Assembly (NCBI RefSeq): GCF_963455295.1
Contig: NZ_OY734020.1
Location: 1,922,001-1,986,000 of the forward strand
Reading direction: 5' to 3'
DNA: 64,000 nt
Source: Candidatus Thiodiazotropha sp. CDECU1
Lineage (GTDB): Bacteria; Pseudomonadota; Gammaproteobacteria; Chromatiales; Chromatiaceae
In this document: piece by piece, positions 63,266 through 64,000 of the stretch
Layout of the letters: the number at the start of each line of letters is the position of its first letter
Numbering within the stretch: position 1 is the stretch's first letter
Program-made: the position numbers and the translations under genes
The notes under the pieces: model-generated
The model's database searches: none
What the model saw: the letters and a program-made list of their open reading frames with translations, nothing else
Told to the model about the DNA's origin: nothing

Positions 63266-63814
63266 TCAAGTCGAGGGGGTAGTGGGCGTTCGCTGGGCTT
63301 TTTTTCTGAGACGCCGGGCCTTCCATTTCTCCACCACATGCCAGCGCCAGATCCACAGAATCAAGCCATAGCCCAAGATTGAGGAGACCGTGGCACAGAT
63401 CAGGCTGCCGATGAGGAGTGGGGGCCAGATCTCGTTAAGACCTCCATTCAGTAGCCAATCCAAACTGAACTGGAATGGCTCCAAAGCGACCGTTTCGCCG
63501 GTGACCAGGGTACCGACCCAATAGGCGAAGAAGAACATCGGGGGAATGGTGATTGGATTGGTGATCCAGACCAGGGCCACGGATAGCGGCAGGTTGACGC
63601 GAAACAGGATAGCTGCGGCGGCAGCGAAAACCATTTGAAAAGGGAAAGGCATGAAGGCCATAAACAGGCCTACGGCAAAGGCACCTGAGACAGAATGCCT
63701 GTTAAGATGCCAGAGATTGGCATCATGCATAAGTGAGCCGAAAACCCTCAAATGTTTATGATTGCGTACCTTGTCATGATGAGGTAACAGGCTTTTAATA
63801 AATCTCTTAGGCAT
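63266..63814 (-). CDS. DUF2062 membrane protein
   Basis: A 182-residue protein with the DUF2062 pattern: VSGAFAVGLFMAFMPFPFQMVFAAAAAILFRVNLPLSVALVWITNPITIPPMFFFAYWVG, a C-terminal helix, and a basic tail. Function unknown, but the gene is widely found between lolD and comEC in Gammaproteobacteria, as here. It is convergent with lolD (30-bp gap) and divergent from comEC. Confidence 0.9.
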   Translation of the reverse strand: MPKRFIKSLLPHHDKVRNHKHLRVFGSLMHDANLWHLNRHSVSGAFAVGLFMAFMPFPFQMVFAAAAAILFRVNLPLSVALVWITNPITIPPMFFFAYWVGTLVTGETVALEPFQFSLDWLLNGGLNEIWPPLLIGSLICATVSSILGYGLILWIWRWHVVEKWKARRLRKKAQRTPTTPST

Positions 63815-63965
63815 GAGTCACTGAAATTATCTGCGCAGACCGCTGATGCTGATCTTAAAGTGAAGTACCTGAATCGGCATCAATACTGAAGCATGTTTAA
63901 GCATAGTACAACTTGGATCAATGGAATTACCGGCTATGCACTAGAGACTATCGACAGGGAATGTC

Positions 63966-64000
63966 ATGAATTTAGTTCTGATCAGTTTTGTGGTCGGTGT
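63966..64000 (+). CDS. First codons of a membrane protein, probably ComEC (partial)
   Basis: The window ends 12 codons into a frame that starts MNLVLISFVVGV, a hydrophobic N-terminus. Position next to lolCD and DUF2062 is that of comEC, the DNA-uptake channel, in many Gammaproteobacteria. Assignment rests on synteny alone. Confidence 0.4.
   Translation, partial: MNLVLISFVVG

Overview
The window reads as chromosome of a free-living or symbiotic sulfur-oxidising gammaproteobacterium. The order fkpB-ispH-fimT-pilV-pilW-pilX-pilY1-pilE plus thiO is the pseudomonad-type minor pilin locus. The flavocytochrome c sulfide dehydrogenase pair, an octaheme cytochrome and a complete ccmABCDEFGHI set indicate a cytochrome-rich chemolithotroph, plausibly near Sedimenticola/Thiodiazotropha in Chromatiales. 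The lineage is my inference from gene content; no marker gene in the window settles it.

Layout. 1-2.6 kb: end of an unknown gene, a DUF2799 lipoprotein, a truncated OFA-type MFS gene and a CPXCG protein. 2.9-8.0 kb: an OmpR/QseBC-like two-component system, a PepSY protein, and two exported proteins of unknown function; the divergent promoter between them carries three TTTCAG repeats at exact 11-bp spacing. 8.0-12.1 kb: AT-richer accessory stretch with a REP-associated transposase gene, an orphan PD-(D/E)XK-like protein, a tiny exported His/Cys-rich peptide and tRNA-Thr(CGU). 12.1-24.5 kb: thiO and two successive minor-pilin/PilY1 sets separated by pilE. 24.7-26.7 kb: ispH, fkpB, then a 298-bp MITE where lspA/ileS would be expected. 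26.7-32.4 kb: small proteins, a cysteine-less thioredoxin-TPR protein, rimO, a DUF2892 protein and a kinase/ATPase fusion. 32.4-39.7 kb: FkbM methyltransferase, LysR, pirin, cytochrome b561, WrbA-like flavodoxin, YceI, dusA and an MFS transporter. 40-44 kb: divergent rpfC/rpfF, a complete-looking DSF signal synthase and sensor pair. 44.5-48.6 kb: octaheme cytochrome, TPR protein, fccA and fccB behind a perfect FNR box and ending in a strong terminator. 49-58.5 kb: an EF-G paralogue and the nine-gene ccm operon. 59-64 kb: Rieske ferredoxin with a TrpD-like protein, a REP pair, lolC/E-lolD, a DUF2062 protein and the first codons of probable comEC.

How it fits together. The ccm operon supplies covalent haem to the periplasmic cytochromes encoded just downstream (octaheme protein, FccA). 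FccAB oxidises sulfide; the FNR box suggests the octaheme gene and perhaps fccAB respond to oxygen depletion. Minor pilins and PilY1 adhesins (surface attachment, twitching) and the DSF system point to a surface-associated or host-associated lifestyle. The most unusual items are the duplicated minor-pilin sets, the DSF module in a probable sulfur oxidiser, the octaheme/fcc cluster with a lipoprotein FccA, and the orphan nuclease-like gene beside a transposase.
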